In this document: in pieces, positions 15,571-24,957 of the stretch | How the letters are laid out: each line of letters starts with the position of its first letter | How positions within the stretch are numbered: the first letter of the stretch is position 1 | Made by a program: the position numbers and the translations under genes | Source of the DNA: Flavobacterium urocaniciphilum | GTDB taxonomy: Bacteria > Bacteroidota > Bacteroidia > Flavobacteriales > Flavobacteriaceae | Assembly: GCF_900110615.1 (NCBI RefSeq) | Contig: NZ_FOEI01000004.1 | Location: 124,001 to 188,000 of the forward strand | Reading direction: 5' to 3' | DNA length: 64,000 nucleotides | The notes under the pieces: model-generated | What the model was told of the DNA's origin: nothing | The model's input: the letters and a program-made list of their open reading frames with translations, nothing else | The model's database searches: none

Positions 15571-17213
15571 TATTGTAAAATGGTTCTAAAAGCAAAATCT
15601 CCAAACGTTTCATTTTCAAATTTATCTTTCACGTACTTGTTCAATAAAACATCTACTTCTTCCAAAATTTGTGCTTCCGTTTGTTTTTCCTTGTAAATCT
15701 TATTCAATCTTTCACCAAATCGGTCGCCACCCAACATAAAATTATATTGCCCGGGACCTGTTCCAACAAATCCTAGTTCAGCAACATAAGGTCGACCACA
15801 TCCATTTGGACAACCCGTCATACGAATGGTGATTTCATCATTAGTTAAGTTGTATTTTTCTAAGATTGGTTCAATTTTAGTTACCAATTCTGGCAAGTAA
15901 CGTTGGGCTTCCGCTAAAGCTAAGGGACATGTTGGTAATGCCACACACGCCATTGAATTCTTACGTAATGCACTAACTTGTTTTTCGATATCGTGCTGAA
16001 GCAATAATTCTTCGATTTTAGTTTTATTTTTTTCATCAATTTCACCTAAAATCAGATTTTGATTTCCGGAAAAAATGAAATTATTAATGTTCAATTGAGC
16101 CAATTCAAATAAAAATTGCTTCTGATATGGTTTTACCACACCATGTTCTACAAACAACGTATAAAACCATTTTCCTTGATGATTTTGTTCCCAACCGTAA
16201 CGATCACTTCTTTCTGTAAAAGTGTATTTTCTTTCTGGTTCGAATTCAAATCCGATGCGTTTTTCTAATTCTTTTTTAAAGCCTTCTACAGTTAATTTAT
16301 CAACTGTATATTTCAATCGAGATAATTTTCTGTCCACTCGATTTCCAAAATCACGTTGAATGGTTAAAATTTCATAAACCGCTTTTAGTGTTTTCTCTTC
16401 TGTATCGGTAAAACCAATAATACTTCCTAAACGTGAATAGGTATTCGGATTTCCGTGCGTTGTAGCTAAACCACCACCAATAGCGATATTAAAACCTTTC
16501 AATTTATCGTTTTCGATAATCGCAATTAATCCGATATCGTTGGTAAACACATCCACATCATTACTTGGCGGTATAGCAATGGCAATTTTGAATTTTCTTG
16601 GCAAATAGCGATCTTCATATAACGGATCGGCTTCTGAAGAACGTTCGTAAATTTTTTCACCATCGATAAAAACCTCGTAATACGATTGTGTTTTTGGTAA
16701 AAGCAACGTCGAAATTTTGTCGGCATACTCATAAATCTCTTGATGAATTCGAGAAATTTGCGGATGCGAACTCACAATCACATTACGATTTACATCGCCA
16801 CACGCCGCAATTGAATCTAATTTTGCAGTGTTAAACGCCTGAATCGTTGGTCGCAATTGATGTTTTAACAAACCATGCAATTGAACGGTTTGTCTGGTTG
16901 TAATTTTTAATGTTCCTGTTCCGAATTGTTCTGAGATTTCGTGAGTGGCAATCCATTGATCGGCCGATATTACACCACCTGGAATTCTCAATCGAATCAT
17001 AAAGGAATACAATTTGTCTAATTTTTTAACTGCACGTTCCGCTCTTCTGTCGCGGTCGTCTTGCACGTACATTCCATGAAATTTAACTAATGTTTCGTCG
17101 TCCGGACGCACATTTCCTGTATGATTATCTAAATCGATACTTTCTTTTAACGTTCCTCTAAGACCATCACTTTTAGTCTTGATATATTCTACTGCTGATA
17201 ATTTTTCGCTCAT
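15570..17213 (-). CDS. cysI: Sulfite reductase hemoprotein (siroheme, 4Fe-4S) subunit
   Basis: The 547-residue protein belongs to the nitrite/sulfite reductase family. N-terminal parts include GNVRPDDETLVKFHGMYVQDDRD and the siroheme-contacting GTLKITTRQTVQLHG and GDVNRNV. The four cluster-binding Cys are in MACVALPTCPLA and MTGCPNGCGRPY. It reduces sulfite to sulfide with electrons from the flavoprotein encoded next to it. Nitrite reductase activity cannot be excluded from motifs alone, but the cysD, cysN, cysH and cysJ neighbours make assimilatory sulfite reductase by far the best call. Confidence 0.95.
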   Translation of the reverse strand: MSEKLSAVEYIKTKSDGLRGTLKESIDLDNHTGNVRPDDETLVKFHGMYVQDDRDRRAERAVKKLDKLYSFMIRLRIPGGVISADQWIATHEISEQFGTGTLKITTRQTVQLHGLLKHQLRPTIQAFNTAKLDSIAACGDVNRNVIVSSHPQISRIHQEIYEYADKISTLLLPKTQSYYEVFIDGEKIYERSSEADPLYEDRYLPRKFKIAIAIPPSNDVDVFTNDIGLIAIIENDKLKGFNIAIGGGLATTHGNPNTYSRLGSIIGFTDTEEKTLKAVYEILTIQRDFGNRVDRKLSRLKYTVDKLTVEGFKKELEKRIGFEFEPERKYTFTERSDRYGWEQNHQGKWFYTLFVEHGVVKPYQKQFLFELAQLNINNFIFSGNQNLILGEIDEKNKTKIEELLLQHDIEKQVSALRKNSMACVALPTCPLALAEAQRYLPELVTKIEPILEKYNLTNDEITIRMTGCPNGCGRPYVAELGFVGTGPGQYNFMLGGDRFGERLNKIYKEKQTEAQILEEVDVLLNKYVKDKFENETFGDFAFRTILQ

Positions 17214-17230
17214 ATTTTTTTATTTAATCC

Positions 17231-17253
17231 TGACAGGTTTTTCAAACCTGTCA
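17231..17253. repeat. Short inverted repeat between cysJ and cysI
   Basis: TGACAGGTTT, a 3-nt loop and AAACCTGTCA form a perfect 10-bp hairpin without a long T-run. It looks like a short dispersed palindrome of the kind common in these genomes. It could modulate the cysJ:cysI ratio as an mRNA structure. Confidence 0.6.
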
Positions 17254-17258
17254 AGTTG

Positions 17259-18917
17259 TTAATACACGTCTTTTTGATATTTTCCTTGATTTTCTAATTC
17301 ATCTAAAATTTGTTTTGCATCGTTTTCAGAAACATTTCGTTCTTTAGCGATTACCTCAACAATGGCTTTTTCAACATCTTGACTCATTGGATTTTTTTGT
17401 CCACAGATGTAAATACTTGCTCCGTTTTCTATCCAAGAATTAAATTCAGCTGCTTTTTCTCTAATTCTATCTTGCACATAAATTTTACGTTCTTGATCGC
17501 GAGAAAAGGCTGTATCTAGTTTTGTTAAAACTCCAGTGGTTAACCATTCTTGAATTTCCGTTTGATAATAGAAATCGTGTACGAAATGTTGTTCTCCAAA
17601 AAACAGCCAATTTTTACCTTCGGCACCTTTAGCATCACGTTCAGCCAAGAAACTTCTAAAAGGGGCTATACCCGTTCCTGGTCCGATCATGATAATATCC
17701 GTTTCCTCTTTTGGTAATCGGAAATTGTTATTTTTATGAATGTAAAATTCGAGTTCGGTATCCAATGGAAATTCTGCTAAAAACTCAGATGCTAAACCCG
17801 ATTTAATTTCATCATTAACCTTAAATTTATTAAGATTTACAGTCAAATGAACTTGTCCGTCATGCGCATCCGAAGAAGAAGAAATAGAATACAATCTTGG
17901 CGCAATCGGATGAAGTAGTTCAACAATTTCATCTAATTTTACTTTCTTAGGTTGGTATTTTTGAAGAATATCAATTAAGTTCGATTTTTCTTCAATGATT
18001 TCAATTTCAAACAATTTTGAAAAAGTTTCCAACGATTTTTTCGACAAACCGCGAACATTTTTATCAATAAGGATTTCATGATTTTCATCATTGAAATAAT
18101 TCGCAATTGCTTTAATTTCCTCCTGATTATTTTTTGGAATAATTCCTAAAGCGTCGCCTGGTTCGTACTGAATTTCATCTTCCGATTCAATTTCGATATG
18201 ATACGTTTCTTTGTTTGAACCAATATCATTCAACACCACTTTATGACTAATTTTTCCCAAATAATTTTTCTTATGAGAAGTAGTTGAAATAGATGCTTTT
18301 ACTTTATTTATAACAGTTGATCCTAAATTTTGAAAAGCAATTTTCAAATCATTTTCCCAATTTGAAACTGTTTCTGCAAAATCGACATCTGCTTTTACTA
18401 AAGGCAACAAACGCTTTGCTCCTTTTTCTGCTAAAGCTTCATCTAATAAAATTCCGGCATTGGCAAACAATGGATAAGAAGTATCACCTAATCCTAAAAC
18501 CGCATAGGAAACTTTACTCAAATCTGCTTTAGAAGCTTTTAAATTTTCGTAAAAAGTCACAGCATTTTGAGGAAATTCGCCTTCACCTTGTGTACTCATT
18601 ACAAACAAAACCAAACTTTCTTTTTCCAGTTTCGACACATCAAATTGAGAAACATCTAAAGCTTTTGCTTGTATTTTGTCCTTTTTAAAAGAAGCCAACA
18701 ATCCGGTAGCTACTTTTTTAGAATTCCCTGTTTCAGTTCCGTAAACAATTAAAGGTTTTACAGCCACTGGCCTATTTGAATTTGTTTCGGTAGTTCCACC
18801 TAACAATTCTACTCTATCTAAAAAACCAGATAAATAGCCTTTTGTCCAGATAATTTCTTCTTTCGAAGCATTTTGTGCTAATTGTTGTAATAATGATAAT
18901 TTAGTTTCAGACAGCAT
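17259..18917 (-). CDS. cysJ: Sulfite reductase flavoprotein subunit (NADPH diflavin reductase)
   Basis: The 552-residue protein has a flavodoxin domain (VYGTETGNSKKVA near 59-71, VMSTQGEGEFP, LGLGDTSYPLF), then a ferredoxin-NADP reductase part with FAD-binding RLYSISSSS and NADPH-binding IGPGTGIAPFRSFL, and it ends in a C-terminal KYQKDVY with an aromatic terminus. It passes electrons from NADPH via FAD and FMN to CysI. Its start overlaps the end of cobA by 11 nt, and cysI follows after 45 nt. Confidence 0.94.
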   Translation of the reverse strand: MLSETKLSLLQQLAQNASKEEIIWTKGYLSGFLDRVELLGGTTETNSNRPVAVKPLIVYGTETGNSKKVATGLLASFKKDKIQAKALDVSQFDVSKLEKESLVLFVMSTQGEGEFPQNAVTFYENLKASKADLSKVSYAVLGLGDTSYPLFANAGILLDEALAEKGAKRLLPLVKADVDFAETVSNWENDLKIAFQNLGSTVINKVKASISTTSHKKNYLGKISHKVVLNDIGSNKETYHIEIESEDEIQYEPGDALGIIPKNNQEEIKAIANYFNDENHEILIDKNVRGLSKKSLETFSKLFEIEIIEEKSNLIDILQKYQPKKVKLDEIVELLHPIAPRLYSISSSSDAHDGQVHLTVNLNKFKVNDEIKSGLASEFLAEFPLDTELEFYIHKNNNFRLPKEETDIIMIGPGTGIAPFRSFLAERDAKGAEGKNWLFFGEQHFVHDFYYQTEIQEWLTTGVLTKLDTAFSRDQERKIYVQDRIREKAAEFNSWIENGASIYICGQKNPMSQDVEKAIVEVIAKERNVSENDAKQILDELENQGKYQKDVY

Positions 18918-19725
18918 TTTGGTAAATATTTTTATGATTATCGAAATAAGATTCAGTTGTATTTTTCTCTGTAAACCAAGAAAATTGATGATGTAAATTC
19001 ACCACTTCGCCAATAATGAGCAATGTGGGAACAAACTCAAATTCGGGTAACGTATTTGTTTGAATACCTTCAAAAGAAAACACACTTGTTTTTTGATCGG
19101 GCGTTGTAGCTTGTTGAATAACCGCTAAACTTTTAGATAAACTAATTCCTTCATTTAGCAATTGTTCCGCTAAGAAATTCAACCGTTGACCGCTCATGTA
19201 AAAAACTAAAGTATCTTCCGTTGAAGCCCAATCTTTCCATTGGTTTTGTTTTACCGCATTTAAATCGCATAATGTTAAAAACCGAACACCTTTTGAAAAA
19301 CCTCTAGCTGTTAATGGAATTCCGGTATACGCAGCAGCACCAAAAGCAGCGGATATTCCAGGAATAATTTCATAAGGAATTTCATTTTTTTTCACTGCTT
19401 GTAATTCGTCTAACACATTGGAAAACAAAGTAGCATCACCACCTTTTAATCGGAGTACTTGTTTTCCTTGCGAAGCGAAATCCACCATCAAATCATTAAT
19501 ATCCTTTTGGGGTGTCCAAATTCCTTTAGAGCATTGTTTACCCACATAAATTACTTCCGCATCTTTGCGAGCATATTGCTCAATTAACTCTGGCGAAACC
19601 AATCTATCAGTTAAAACCACATCGGCGGTTTGTAAATATTTTAAGGCTTTTAGACTGATTAAATCCGGATCACCTGGACCAGCACCCGCTAAAATCACCT
19701 TTCCTTTTTTGGTTATTTGTATCAT
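18907..19725 (-). CDS. cobA: Uroporphyrinogen-III C-methyltransferase
   Basis: From the preferred ATG at 19725 the protein is 272 residues; an in-frame ATG at 19746 adds seven. It has the SUMT motifs VILAGAGPGDPDLISLKA, ADVVLTDRLVSPE, LRLKGGDATLFS and GISAAFGAAAYTGIPLTARG. It methylates uroporphyrinogen III twice with S-adenosylmethionine to give precorrin-2 for siroheme. The missing oxidase/chelatase step is supplied by the CysG-N domain at the end of the same operon. The 3' end overlaps cysJ. Confidence 0.93.
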   Translation of the reverse strand: MIQITKKGKVILAGAGPGDPDLISLKALKYLQTADVVLTDRLVSPELIEQYARKDAEVIYVGKQCSKGIWTPQKDINDLMVDFASQGKQVLRLKGGDATLFSNVLDELQAVKKNEIPYEIIPGISAAFGAAAYTGIPLTARGFSKGVRFLTLCDLNAVKQNQWKDWASTEDTLVFYMSGQRLNFLAEQLLNEGISLSKSLAVIQQATTPDQKTSVFSFEGIQTNTLPEFEFVPTLLIIGEVVNLHHQFSWFTEKNTTESYFDNHKNIYQNAV

Positions 19726-19803
19726 AATTATCTTAAAATTAGGCATAGAAATGGCTGTTCCGATTAAAATCGGAAGACAACTTCTACATTAAATCACTGA
19801 TTT

Positions 19804-20715
19804 TTAGAACAATCCTTCTATAGAAAGATAACGTTCTCCTGTATCATAATTAAAAGTTAGTACTTTAGCATCATCTGGTAATGAAGCTACTTTTTTGGCT
19901 ACTGCTGCTAAAGAAGCACCCGTTGAAATTCCAACTAAAATCCCTTCTTGCTTGGCAACATTTCTGGTAAATTCGAAAGCTTCTTCTTTGGTAACTTGAA
20001 TAACCTCATCAATTAAATCTCCATGATAATTTTCTGGAATGAATCCGGCTCCAATACCTTGAATTGGATGAGGAGACGGACTACCGCCACTCAACACAGG
20101 AGATAATTCTGGTTCTACCGCTATGACTTTTACATTAGGAAATTTTTCTTTTACAATTGATGCCACTCCAGAAATGTGCCCACCTGTTCCCACACCGGTA
20201 ATGATATAATCTAATCCATTTGGAAAATCAGCTAAAATTTCTTGTGCTGTAGTTTTTTGATGCACCGCAACATTAGCTGGATTATTAAATTGTGAGGGCG
20301 ACCAAGCATTTGGAGTTTGAGACACTAATTCGGCAGCACGTTCAATTGCACCTTTCATTCCTTTTTCACGAGGCGTTAAATCGAATTCAGCACCATAAAT
20401 TTCCATTAATTTTCTGCGTTCCACACTCATTGATTCTGGCATCACCAAAATCACTTTATAACCTTTCACTGCAGCAACTAACGCTAATCCAATACCTGTA
20501 TTCCCAGATGTTGGTTCAATAATTACACTATTCGGTTTCAATAATCCTTTTGCTTCCGCATCTTCAATCATCGCTAAAGCAATTCTGTCTTTGATGCTAT
20601 TACCCGGATTCGTTCGTTCTAATTTTAGATATACATTTTTATTGGCTCCGTAAAGCTTATTTATTTTTACAATTGGTGTATTTCCAATTGTTTCTAAAAT
20701 AGTATTCTTAATCAT
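19804..20715 (-). CDS. cysK: Cysteine synthase (O-acetylserine sulfhydrylase)
   Basis: The 303-residue PLP enzyme has the pyridoxal lysine in NPGNSIKDR (near residue 42), the substrate loop [11 protein letters not shown], the phosphate-binding GVGTGGHI and the C-terminal [11 protein letters not shown]. It converts O-acetylserine and sulfide to cysteine. It sits 39 nt after the serine acetyltransferase gene and upstream of the siroheme and sulfite reductase genes. CysK and CysM cannot be separated with certainty, but [11 protein letters not shown] and the length favour CysK. Confidence 0.93.
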   Translation of the reverse strand: MIKNTILETIGNTPIVKINKLYGANKNVYLKLERTNPGNSIKDRIALAMIEDAEAKGLLKPNSVIIEPTSGNTGIGLALVAAVKGYKVILVMPESMSVERRKLMEIYGAEFDLTPREKGMKGAIERAAELVSQTPNAWSPSQFNNPANVAVHQKTTAQEILADFPNGLDYIITGVGTGGHISGVASIVKEKFPNVKVIAVEPELSPVLSGGSPSPHPIQGIGAGFIPENYHGDLIDEVIQVTKEEAFEFTRNVAKQEGILVGISTGASLAAVAKKVASLPDDAKVLTFNYDTGERYLSIEGLF

Positions 20716-20754
20716 TTTATTTTAAATTTATTTGTTGTTGTTTATATTTTTATT

Positions 20755-21570
20755 TTAAATCACATAGTTAAGTGGTTCTGGAAATTCGCTTTTCTTTTTA
20801 ATTTCAATTTCACTTTTGTGATAGACTAATGAACTTTGCGGAACGGAATGCGTTAACCAAACATTACCACCTATTACTGAATTTGCACCTATGATCGTAT
20901 TACCGCCTAAAATGGTCGCATTGGCATAAATCGTAACATGATCTTCAATAGTAGGATGTCTTTTATCGGAAGCATGATCTTTTGAAACCGACAGCGCGCC
21001 TAACGTAACACCTTGATAAATTTTGACATTGTTTCCAATTTTAGTGGTTTCGCCAATTACAATTCCTGTTCCATGATCAATGAAAAAATTTTCACCGATT
21101 TCTGCACCTGGATGAATATCAATTCCGGTTCGACTATGAACATATTCGGTAATAATTCTTGGAATGATTGGAATATTTAATTTCCAAAACACATTCGCTA
21201 TTCTATAAGCCGTTATGGCAAAAAAACCTGGATAAGCAATTAAAACTTCTTCTTTAGATTTAGCAGCTGGATCGAAATTAATTATCGTTTCCAAATCGTT
21301 GATTAATACAAAATGAATGCGCTCTAAGTTTTCAAAAAAGTAATTCGAATTAACTTTAATCTGATTCGTTTCATCTGTAACTTTTGCTAAAACATCTTGA
21401 AGTTTTAATTGCAATAATTTTTCCTTATTCTGAAAAAACCTGTAATTATTATACTCTTGATTAATATCGAATAACCAATTGATTAATTCATCCAACCAAC
21501 TTTCAACTTGATTTTTATTGATTGGATTTCTAGTCCTTTCCTGATTTCTAATGTAAATTGAATATGACAT
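20755..21570 (-). CDS. Serine O-acetyltransferase (EpsC/CysE type)
   Basis: The 271-residue protein has a long helical N-terminal region (to about 130) and a left-handed beta-helix with hexapeptide repeats: [44 protein letters not shown]. The catalytic His lies in the [10 protein letters not shown] segment. It makes O-acetylserine for CysK, whose gene is next. The N-terminal part resembles the EpsC-type enzymes of Bacteroidota. It ends only 2 nt past the cysN stop region, so it is tightly coupled in the operon. Confidence 0.92.
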   Translation of the reverse strand: MSYSIYIRNQERTRNPINKNQVESWLDELINWLFDINQEYNNYRFFQNKEKLLQLKLQDVLAKVTDETNQIKVNSNYFFENLERIHFVLINDLETIINFDPAAKSKEEVLIAYPGFFAITAYRIANVFWKLNIPIIPRIITEYVHSRTGIDIHPGAEIGENFFIDHGTGIVIGETTKIGNNVKIYQGVTLGALSVSKDHASDKRHPTIEDHVTIYANATILGGNTIIGANSVIGGNVWLTHSVPQSSLVYHKSEIEIKKKSEFPEPLNYVI

Positions 21571-21572
21571 AA

Positions 21573-22805
21573 TTATAAAAATAATAAGGCTCCAACCGTG
21601 TTATTACTTGTTTCGTCAATTAGAATGGCATTTCCTGTTTTCGGATTATCTTCAAAAGCATCAAAAAACAAAGATTGATTGGTTCGTAAATTAATTTGCG
21701 CGATGTCGTTAAGCTTGATTTCCGTTTCGTTTGTGAATTCCCAATTATTGACATTCCATTTCTGAGTGACTTCTTGAATTTTCACACGAACATTTTTGAA
21801 TCGATGTTGCAACAAGTATGTTTTTCCAACTTGTAATGGTGCATTATCCAACCAAGAAATCCATGACTTTACTTGATTTGATTCTATTGGCAATTGATGA
21901 TATAAAACAACCGAATCGCCTCGACTAATATCAATGTTGTTTTCAAAATGCAACACTACATTATCACCCGCTTTAACTTCTTGAACACTTTCTAAATTCT
22001 TTTCAATTTTGACAATTTTTGTTGCCATATTCGCTGGCAAAATAATTACGGTATCACCTACTTTATAACTTCCGCTCAACACCAAACCTGCATAACCACG
22101 ATAATCGTGATGTGCTTCATCTTTTGGACGGATAACCCATTGCACTTGAAAACGAGAAGCTAAATTTTCAGTAGTTTCCAGCTCAATAGTTTCCAATGTT
22201 TCTAACAAAGCCTTTCCGTGATACCAAGGTGTATTTACAGATTTCGAAACAATATTATCTCCTACTAAAGCACTTACAGGCAAAAAGTGAACTTCGTCAA
22301 AATTTAACTGTGCTTGTATCGCTTCAAAATCTTCTTTGATTTGATTGAAAACCGTTTCCGAATAATTCAACAAATCAATTTTATTTACCGCAACAATTGC
22401 TTTTTTTATTCCCATCAAAGAACCAATACTTGCATGGCGTTTCGTTTGTTCTGTAATTCCTTTTCGAGCATCTACTAAAATGATTATCAAGTCGGAATTA
22501 GAAGCTCCCGTAATCATGTTTCTCGTGTATTGTTCGTGTCCAGGCGCATCAGCGATGATAAACTTTCTTTTTTTTGTTGAGAAATATTTATAGGCTACAT
22601 CAATGGTAATTCCTTGTTCGCGTTCTGCTCGAAGTCCGTCTGTAATTAACGACAAATCGATATCCACGCCTTCTTGTTTGGTTTGTTTTTGCAACACACC
22701 TAATTGATCGGTGTGAATACTATCAGAATCGTATAAAAGTCGACCAATTAAAGTGCTTTTACCGTCATCTACATTTCCTGCTGTTATAAATCGTAATGTG
22801 TTCAT
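21573..22805 (-). CDS. cysN: Sulfate adenylyltransferase subunit 1 (GTPase)
   Basis: The 410-residue GTPase has [20 protein letters not shown] (G1, near the N-terminus), a G3 DAPGHEQY and a G4 NKIDL, followed by two beta-barrel domains. It drives ATP sulfurylase activity of CysD by GTP hydrolysis. It ends without a fused APS kinase (CysC) domain, and no cysC gene is seen nearby. This fits the reductase encoded at 23796-24491 acting on APS rather than PAPS. Confidence 0.94.
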   Translation of the reverse strand: MNTLRFITAGNVDDGKSTLIGRLLYDSDSIHTDQLGVLQKQTKQEGVDIDLSLITDGLRAEREQGITIDVAYKYFSTKKRKFIIADAPGHEQYTRNMITGASNSDLIIILVDARKGITEQTKRHASIGSLMGIKKAIVAVNKIDLLNYSETVFNQIKEDFEAIQAQLNFDEVHFLPVSALVGDNIVSKSVNTPWYHGKALLETLETIELETTENLASRFQVQWVIRPKDEAHHDYRGYAGLVLSGSYKVGDTVIILPANMATKIVKIEKNLESVQEVKAGDNVVLHFENNIDISRGDSVVLYHQLPIESNQVKSWISWLDNAPLQVGKTYLLQHRFKNVRVKIQEVTQKWNVNNWEFTNETEIKLNDIAQINLRTNQSLFFDAFEDNPKTGNAILIDETSNNTVGALLFL

Positions 22806-22864
22806 TTTCTTTTTGTTTTAAGTTTCAGGTTTTTGCCTTACTTCTAAATTCTGATTTCTAAATT

Positions 22865-23770
22865 CTAAAAATACCCTTGTTTTTTTCTGTCTTCCATTGC
22901 TGCTTCAGATAGTTGATCATCTAAACGCGTTTGTCCTCTTTCACTTACTCTGGTTTGAATAATATCATCAATAATATCCTGAACCGTTTTAGCTTCAGAT
23001 GGAACTGCGGCGGTACACGTCATATCTCCAACCGTTCTGTAACGTACTTTTTCAATTACTACCTCATCATTTTCTAGAGGCTGAATGAATTCTGAAGTCG
23101 CCACCAATTTATCGTGGTGGACAATACATTCTCTTTCGTGGGCGAAATATAAACTTGGTAATTCGATGTTATTTTGTTGAATGTAATTCCACACATCTAA
23201 TTCAGTCCAATTACTGATTGGGAACACGCGAACATTATGACCTTTTTTCACTTTTCCGTTTAAAATGTCCCATAATTCTGGGCGTTGCAATTTCGGATCC
23301 CATTGTCCGAAATCGTCTCGAACCGAAAAAATACGTTCTTTGGCTCTAGCTTTTTCTTCATCGCGACGCGCTCCACCAATACAAGCATCAAATTCATTTT
23401 CTTCAATGGCATCTAAAAGCGCATAGGTTTGCAAAGCATTTCTACTAGGAAAACGACCTGCAGTTTCTTTTAAATTGTATTTTTTGATACTGTCTTCAAC
23501 AGAAGCTACGATTAGTTTTTCTCCAATTTGATTGGCTAAATAATCTCTAAATTCTATCGCTTCTGGAAAATTATGTCCGGTATCAACATGAACTAAAGGG
23601 AAAGGAAATTTCCCTGGGCGAAACGCTTTTAAGGCCAAATGCACCAAAACGATAGAATCTTTTCCGCCAGAAAAAAGTAAAGCTGGTTTTTCAAATTGTG
23701 CAGCTGTTTCACGAAGTATATAAATGGCTTCGTTTTCTAATTGTTCTAAATAATTATGTTGTTGACTCAT
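22865..23770 (-). CDS. cysD: Sulfate adenylyltransferase subunit 2
   Basis: The 301-residue protein is a PP-loop ATP pyrophosphatase with SGGKDSIVLVHLA near residue 29, HVDTGHNFPEAIEFRD, CIGGARRDEEKARAKER and VFPISNWTELDVW. It makes adenosine 5'-phosphosulfate from sulfate and ATP with CysN. The C-terminal EDRKKQGYF is typical. It sits between cysH and cysN in the cys operon. Confidence 0.95.
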   Translation of the reverse strand: MSQQHNYLEQLENEAIYILRETAAQFEKPALLFSGGKDSIVLVHLALKAFRPGKFPFPLVHVDTGHNFPEAIEFRDYLANQIGEKLIVASVEDSIKKYNLKETAGRFPSRNALQTYALLDAIEENEFDACIGGARRDEEKARAKERIFSVRDDFGQWDPKLQRPELWDILNGKVKKGHNVRVFPISNWTELDVWNYIQQNNIELPSLYFAHERECIVHHDKLVATSEFIQPLENDEVVIEKVRYRTVGDMTCTAAVPSEAKTVQDIIDDIIQTRVSERGQTRLDDQLSEAAMEDRKKQGYF

Positions 23771-23795
23771 TATATTTATTTTAAATTGTATTTAA

Positions 23796-24491
23796 TTATT
23801 GATGTAATCCACATTCTTTTTTGGATTGTTCTTCCCACCACCATCGACCTGCTCTAAAATGATCTCCAGGTTTTATAGCTCTTGTACAAGGTGCGCAACC
23901 AATACTAACAAAGCCATTATCATGCAAAGTGTTATAAGGCACTCCATTTTGCTTTAAAAAACCAACCACTTCTTCAGTTGTCCAGTTTAATAGTGGATTG
24001 AATTTGAATAATTGTTTTTCTTCGTCCCATTCTAATTCCTTTAATCCATTTCTATTCTCAGATTGTTCGGCACGTAAACCTGTTATCCAAATTTTCACAT
24101 CTTGCAAGGCTCTGTTTAATGGCTCTACTTTTCTGATGAAACAGCATTCTTTTCGTAGTTCGACAGAAGCATAAAAAGGATTAATTCCGTTTTCGTTGAT
24201 GAAGTTTTCAATTTGATTGGTCTTCGGATAATAAGCTTTAATTTTTGTATTGTATTGCAATTGTGTTTTATCCCAAACTGAGTAGGTTTCAGCGAAAAGT
24301 CGGCCCGTATCCAAGGTAAAAACCTCTATATTTTTAATTTTTCGAGAAAAAATAACATGAGAAATAACTTGATCTTCAATTCCGAAACTGGTTGAAAAAA
24401 CTATTTTTCCTTGAACTGAATTAGCTATTTTCAAGAACTTTTCTTCTAATGTTTTACTGTTTTCAATAATTTTTAATAATGTGTTTTGCAT
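23796..24491 (-). CDS. cysH: Assimilatory adenylylsulfate (APS) reductase
   Basis: The 231-residue protein has the PAPS/APS reductase fold (FSTSFGIEDQVI near 33, FTLDTGRLF) and the C-terminal redox motif ECGLHQ. It also has the two Cys pairs, ECC in RKECCFIRK and CAPC in IGCAPCTR, that bind a 4Fe-4S cluster in APS-specific enzymes. It therefore most likely reduces APS to sulfite, consistent with the lack of an APS kinase. It is the first structural gene of the cys operon, after the second Cys-rich leader and terminator. Confidence 0.94.
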   Translation of the reverse strand: MQNTLLKIIENSKTLEEKFLKIANSVQGKIVFSTSFGIEDQVISHVIFSRKIKNIEVFTLDTGRLFAETYSVWDKTQLQYNTKIKAYYPKTNQIENFINENGINPFYASVELRKECCFIRKVEPLNRALQDVKIWITGLRAEQSENRNGLKELEWDEEKQLFKFNPLLNWTTEEVVGFLKQNGVPYNTLHDNGFVSIGCAPCTRAIKPGDHFRAGRWWWEEQSKKECGLHQ

Positions 24492-24516
24492 TTTGTTGAT
24501 TTTGATTGAAATAAAA

Positions 24517-24543
24517 AAAGCTCCTTCTTTTGGAAGGAGCTTT
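24517..24543 (-). terminator. Attenuator terminator of the second cys leader
   Basis: AAAGCTCCTTC pairs with GAAGGAGCTTT across a 5-nt loop, with a T-run on the minus strand, 26 nt before cysH. Its 5' arm GCTCCTT can pair with AGGGAGC at the end of the leader ORF (24590-24584), with one G-U pair. Confidence 0.9.
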
Positions 24544-24578
24544 ATACTATTTTGATTGAATTATATACCAATACAGTG

Positions 24579-24653
24579 TTACGGCTCCCTTTTGAGAAAG
24601 CACGCACAACAAACTGAAGTTAAAACTGAATTTTTTATATTAATTGAAATCAT
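24579..24653 (-). CDS. Cys-rich leader peptide 2 of the cys operon (24 aa)
   Basis: The peptide begins MISINIKNSVLTS and continues VCCACFLKREP, with three Cys in four codons just before the end. The codons for Lys-Arg-Glu contain AGGGAGC, which is complementary to the next terminator's 5' arm. Its position between the first leader terminator and the second terminator makes it the second attenuator in series. A ribosome paused at Cys codons would favour transcription into cysH. Confidence 0.8.
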   Translation of the reverse strand: MISINIKNSVLTSVCCACFLKREP

Positions 24654-24686
24654 TTATTTATTTTTTTTTAGTTTTTGGATATAAAA

Positions 24687-24714
24687 AAAGCCTCTACAAA
24701 TGCAGAGGCTTTTA
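24687..24714 (-). terminator. Attenuator terminator of the first cys leader
   Basis: AAAAGCCTCT pairs with AGAGGCTTTT and is extended inward by GCA/TGT, with a T-run on the minus strand. The arm CTCTGC (24707-24702) can pair instead with GCAGAG in the leader ORF at 24754-24749. The stem is nearly the same as the first metX attenuator. Confidence 0.88.
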
Positions 24715-24733
24715 ACTATTTTTAAATTTAAAA

Positions 24734-24802
24734 TTAGGCAATAGTCATCTCTGCGGAAATTTTCCCCATACAACAACACATATTGCAAATTGTAAATATC
24801 AT
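24734..24802 (-). CDS. Cys-rich leader peptide 1 of the cys operon (22 aa)
   Basis: The peptide begins MIFTICNMCCCM and ends GKISAEMTIA. Four Cys codons, three adjacent, lie immediately before the conserved block shared with the first metX leader. The block contains GCAGAG, the antiterminator strand. Compared with the metX leader, the stall codons are swapped from Met to Cys while the RNA switch is retained, which fits the change in regulated product. Confidence 0.83.
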   Translation of the reverse strand: MIFTICNMCCCMGKISAEMTIA

Positions 24803-24825
24803 TTTCTTGTTTATTAATTATGGAG

Positions 24826-24949
24826 CAAAGATAGATTAATTTTCTGCTGAACCAAATTTTTTAGATTAATTTTCTAAATTTTATTGTTTAATATTATTTT
24901 TAATGATTAAAAATCATGTTTATTTTAGTTTTTATAGAATAATTTTCCG
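24826..24949 (-). promoter_or_regulatory. cys operon promoter with spaced palindromes
   Basis: The -7 box TATCTTTG lies at 24833-24826, with TTTG 19 nt upstream as a -33 element. TAGA-N7-TCTG at 24832-24846 overlaps the -7 box by 2 nt. TAGA-N7-TCTA lies at 24862-24876, 30 bp away. A looser dyad, ATGA-N7-TCAT, lies at 24903-24917, a further 41 bp away. TAGA-N7-TCCG is at 24935-24949. The arrangement copies those of metX and metB. Besides these elements and the two leaders, nothing else is seen between cysH and the gene ending at 24958. Confidence 0.65.
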
Positions 24950-24957
24950 TATAAACT

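Noticed and set aside
17231..17253. Terminator between cysJ and cysI
   Set aside because: The hairpin lacks a T-run on the transcribed strand, and the operon must continue through it.
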